Shown here one piece after another: positions 4,766 through 5,376 of a stretch of 5,376 nucleotides of DNA (its first letter is position 1; every line of letters starts with the position of its first letter). Below the pieces are notes generated by a model, which was not told where the DNA came from, did not search any database, and was given only the letters and a program-made list of their open reading frames with translations. The position numbers and the translations under genes were made by a program. The stretch is from positions 1 through 5,376 of the forward strand of contig JAHEBK010000137.1 in NCBI GenBank assembly GCA_024642295.1. The letters are read 5' to 3'. This DNA comes from Flavobacterium sp. (lineage in GTDB: Bacteria; Bacteroidota; Bacteroidia; Flavobacteriales; Flavobacteriaceae).

Positions 4766-5376
4766 TTATTCTAAAACCGAATAATCTCCAATGCTAACAC
4801 TCGTAAAATTACCATCAAAATTTACATGATTTCCTATCATGGCATTATCTAAATTGGCATTTTTAATATGAGCATGTGTTTGAATCAAACTGTTTTTGAT
4901 AGTACTGCTAATGATATGAGAACCTTTTCCCAAAGATACATTAGGTCCAACAGTGGCATTAATTAAAACAACATCTTCCCCAATAAAACAAGGTGGAATA
5001 ATTGTCGCGTTTTCTAATTTAGCATTTTGAGCTACTAAATTTTCTCCATCATCTTGTAAAAAGCCAAGCATTCTTGAATTGGTTTCAACCGTAACATTTT
5101 TATTTCCGCAGTCCATCCATTCGTCAACGCTTCCTGTTTTGAAAACTTTTCCGTTGGCCATCATCGCTTTGATACCATCGTTGATTTGGTATTCGCCACC
5201 ATTTTGAATGTTGTTATCCAATACGCCTTGCAATTCTTTTTTCAAATCGCCTACCTCTTTGAAGTAGTAAATTCCAATAACCGCTCTATCGCTAACAAAT
5301 TCCTTCGGTTTTTCAACCAATTCTACAATTTCGCTATTAGCGTTCAATTTTACCACACCATAAGCTTCAGGCTCAT
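4766..5376 (-). CDS. Sugar-phosphate nucleotidyltransferase with beta-helix C-terminus (5' end cut by window edge)
   Basis: C-terminal 202 residues of an NTP_transferase-family enzyme that joins a sugar 1-phosphate to a nucleotide, releasing pyrophosphate, to make activated sugars for surface polysaccharides. The frame is open to the right edge; the first visible codons read EPEAYGVVKLN, so a GTG at 5356 is internal and not the start. Landmarks in order: VEKPKEF (the EKP block that contacts the sugar in RmlA-type enzymes), VIGIYYF, GGEYQINDGI (position of the conserved metal-site Asp), and EWMDCGNKNVTVETN (equivalent of the W-x-D-x-G segment). From about visible residue 120 come hexapeptide-like repeats (IGEDVVLINATVGPNVSLGKGSHI and similar), a short left-handed beta-helix of perhaps four coils. 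That helix looks too short for a full acyltransferase, so I infer an oligomerisation or regulatory role. The nucleotide and sugar (such as dTTP/glucose) cannot be set without the N-terminal G-G-x-G-T-R loop. RmlA-like and GlmU-like relatives remain possible. Confidence 0.85.
   Translation of the reverse strand, partial: EPEAYGVVKLNANSEIVELVEKPKEFVSDRAVIGIYYFKEVGDLKKELQGVLDNNIQNGGEYQINDGIKAMMANGKVFKTGSVDEWMDCGNKNVTVETNSRMLGFLQDDGENLVAQNAKLENATIIPPCFIGEDVVLINATVGPNVSLGKGSHIISSTIKNSLIQTHAHIKNANLDNAMIGNHVNFDGNFTSVSIGDYSVLE

Noticed and set aside
4766..5356. GTG at 5356 as the start of the nucleotidyltransferase
   Set aside because: The frame continues to the window edge as EPEAYG before it, which fits the conserved core of the family, so the GTG codes for an internal Val.

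Overview
The window is AT-rich, gene-dense bacterial DNA with every supported gene on the minus strand. It looks like Flavobacterium or a close relative in the Bacteroidota. The grounds are the protein set (a DUF4292 lipoprotein, an EnvC-like coiled-coil LytM protein, a type II cysteine desulfurase), A-rich leaders without Shine-Dalgarno sequences, a TAnnTTTG-type promoter element, and short intergenic repeats of a kind I recall from Flavobacterium genomes. The genus is inferred by reading, not by a search.

Layout in the direction of transcription (right to left): (1) 5376-4766, the C-terminal part of a sugar-phosphate nucleotidyltransferase with a left-handed beta-helix tail, cut by the window edge. 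(2) 4765-4535, a 231-bp spacer with a perfect 17-bp palindrome, a CCTGTCTG/CAGGCAGG hairpin repeat and a triple CACAAATT repeat directly in front of the next gene. (3) 4534-1021, a tight three-gene operon: secreted TPR protein, DUF4292 lipoprotein (1-nt stop/start overlap), and an EnvC-like protein whose LytM domain has lost the usual zinc-binding residues. A strong hairpin plus T-run at 942-986 ends it. (4) 944-611, noncoding, with the sufS promoter and an operator-like inverted repeat. (5) 610-1, the N-terminal half of SufS, cut by the left edge.

The three operon products all carry export signals, so they probably act together at the cell envelope: a TPR scaffold, an anchored lipoprotein with a possible LolA/LolB-like fold, and a non-enzymatic activator of peptidoglycan hydrolases. 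The nucleotidyltransferase upstream fits an envelope neighbourhood because it would supply nucleotide sugars for surface polysaccharide. SufS is a separate unit that supplies sulfur for Fe-S cluster assembly, apparently with its own regulated promoter.

No mobile element, RNA gene, CRISPR array or clearly new defence-type system is visible. The points most worth following are the operator architecture at sufS, the palindrome upstream of the TPR operon, and the uncharacterised TPR-DUF4292-EnvC module.
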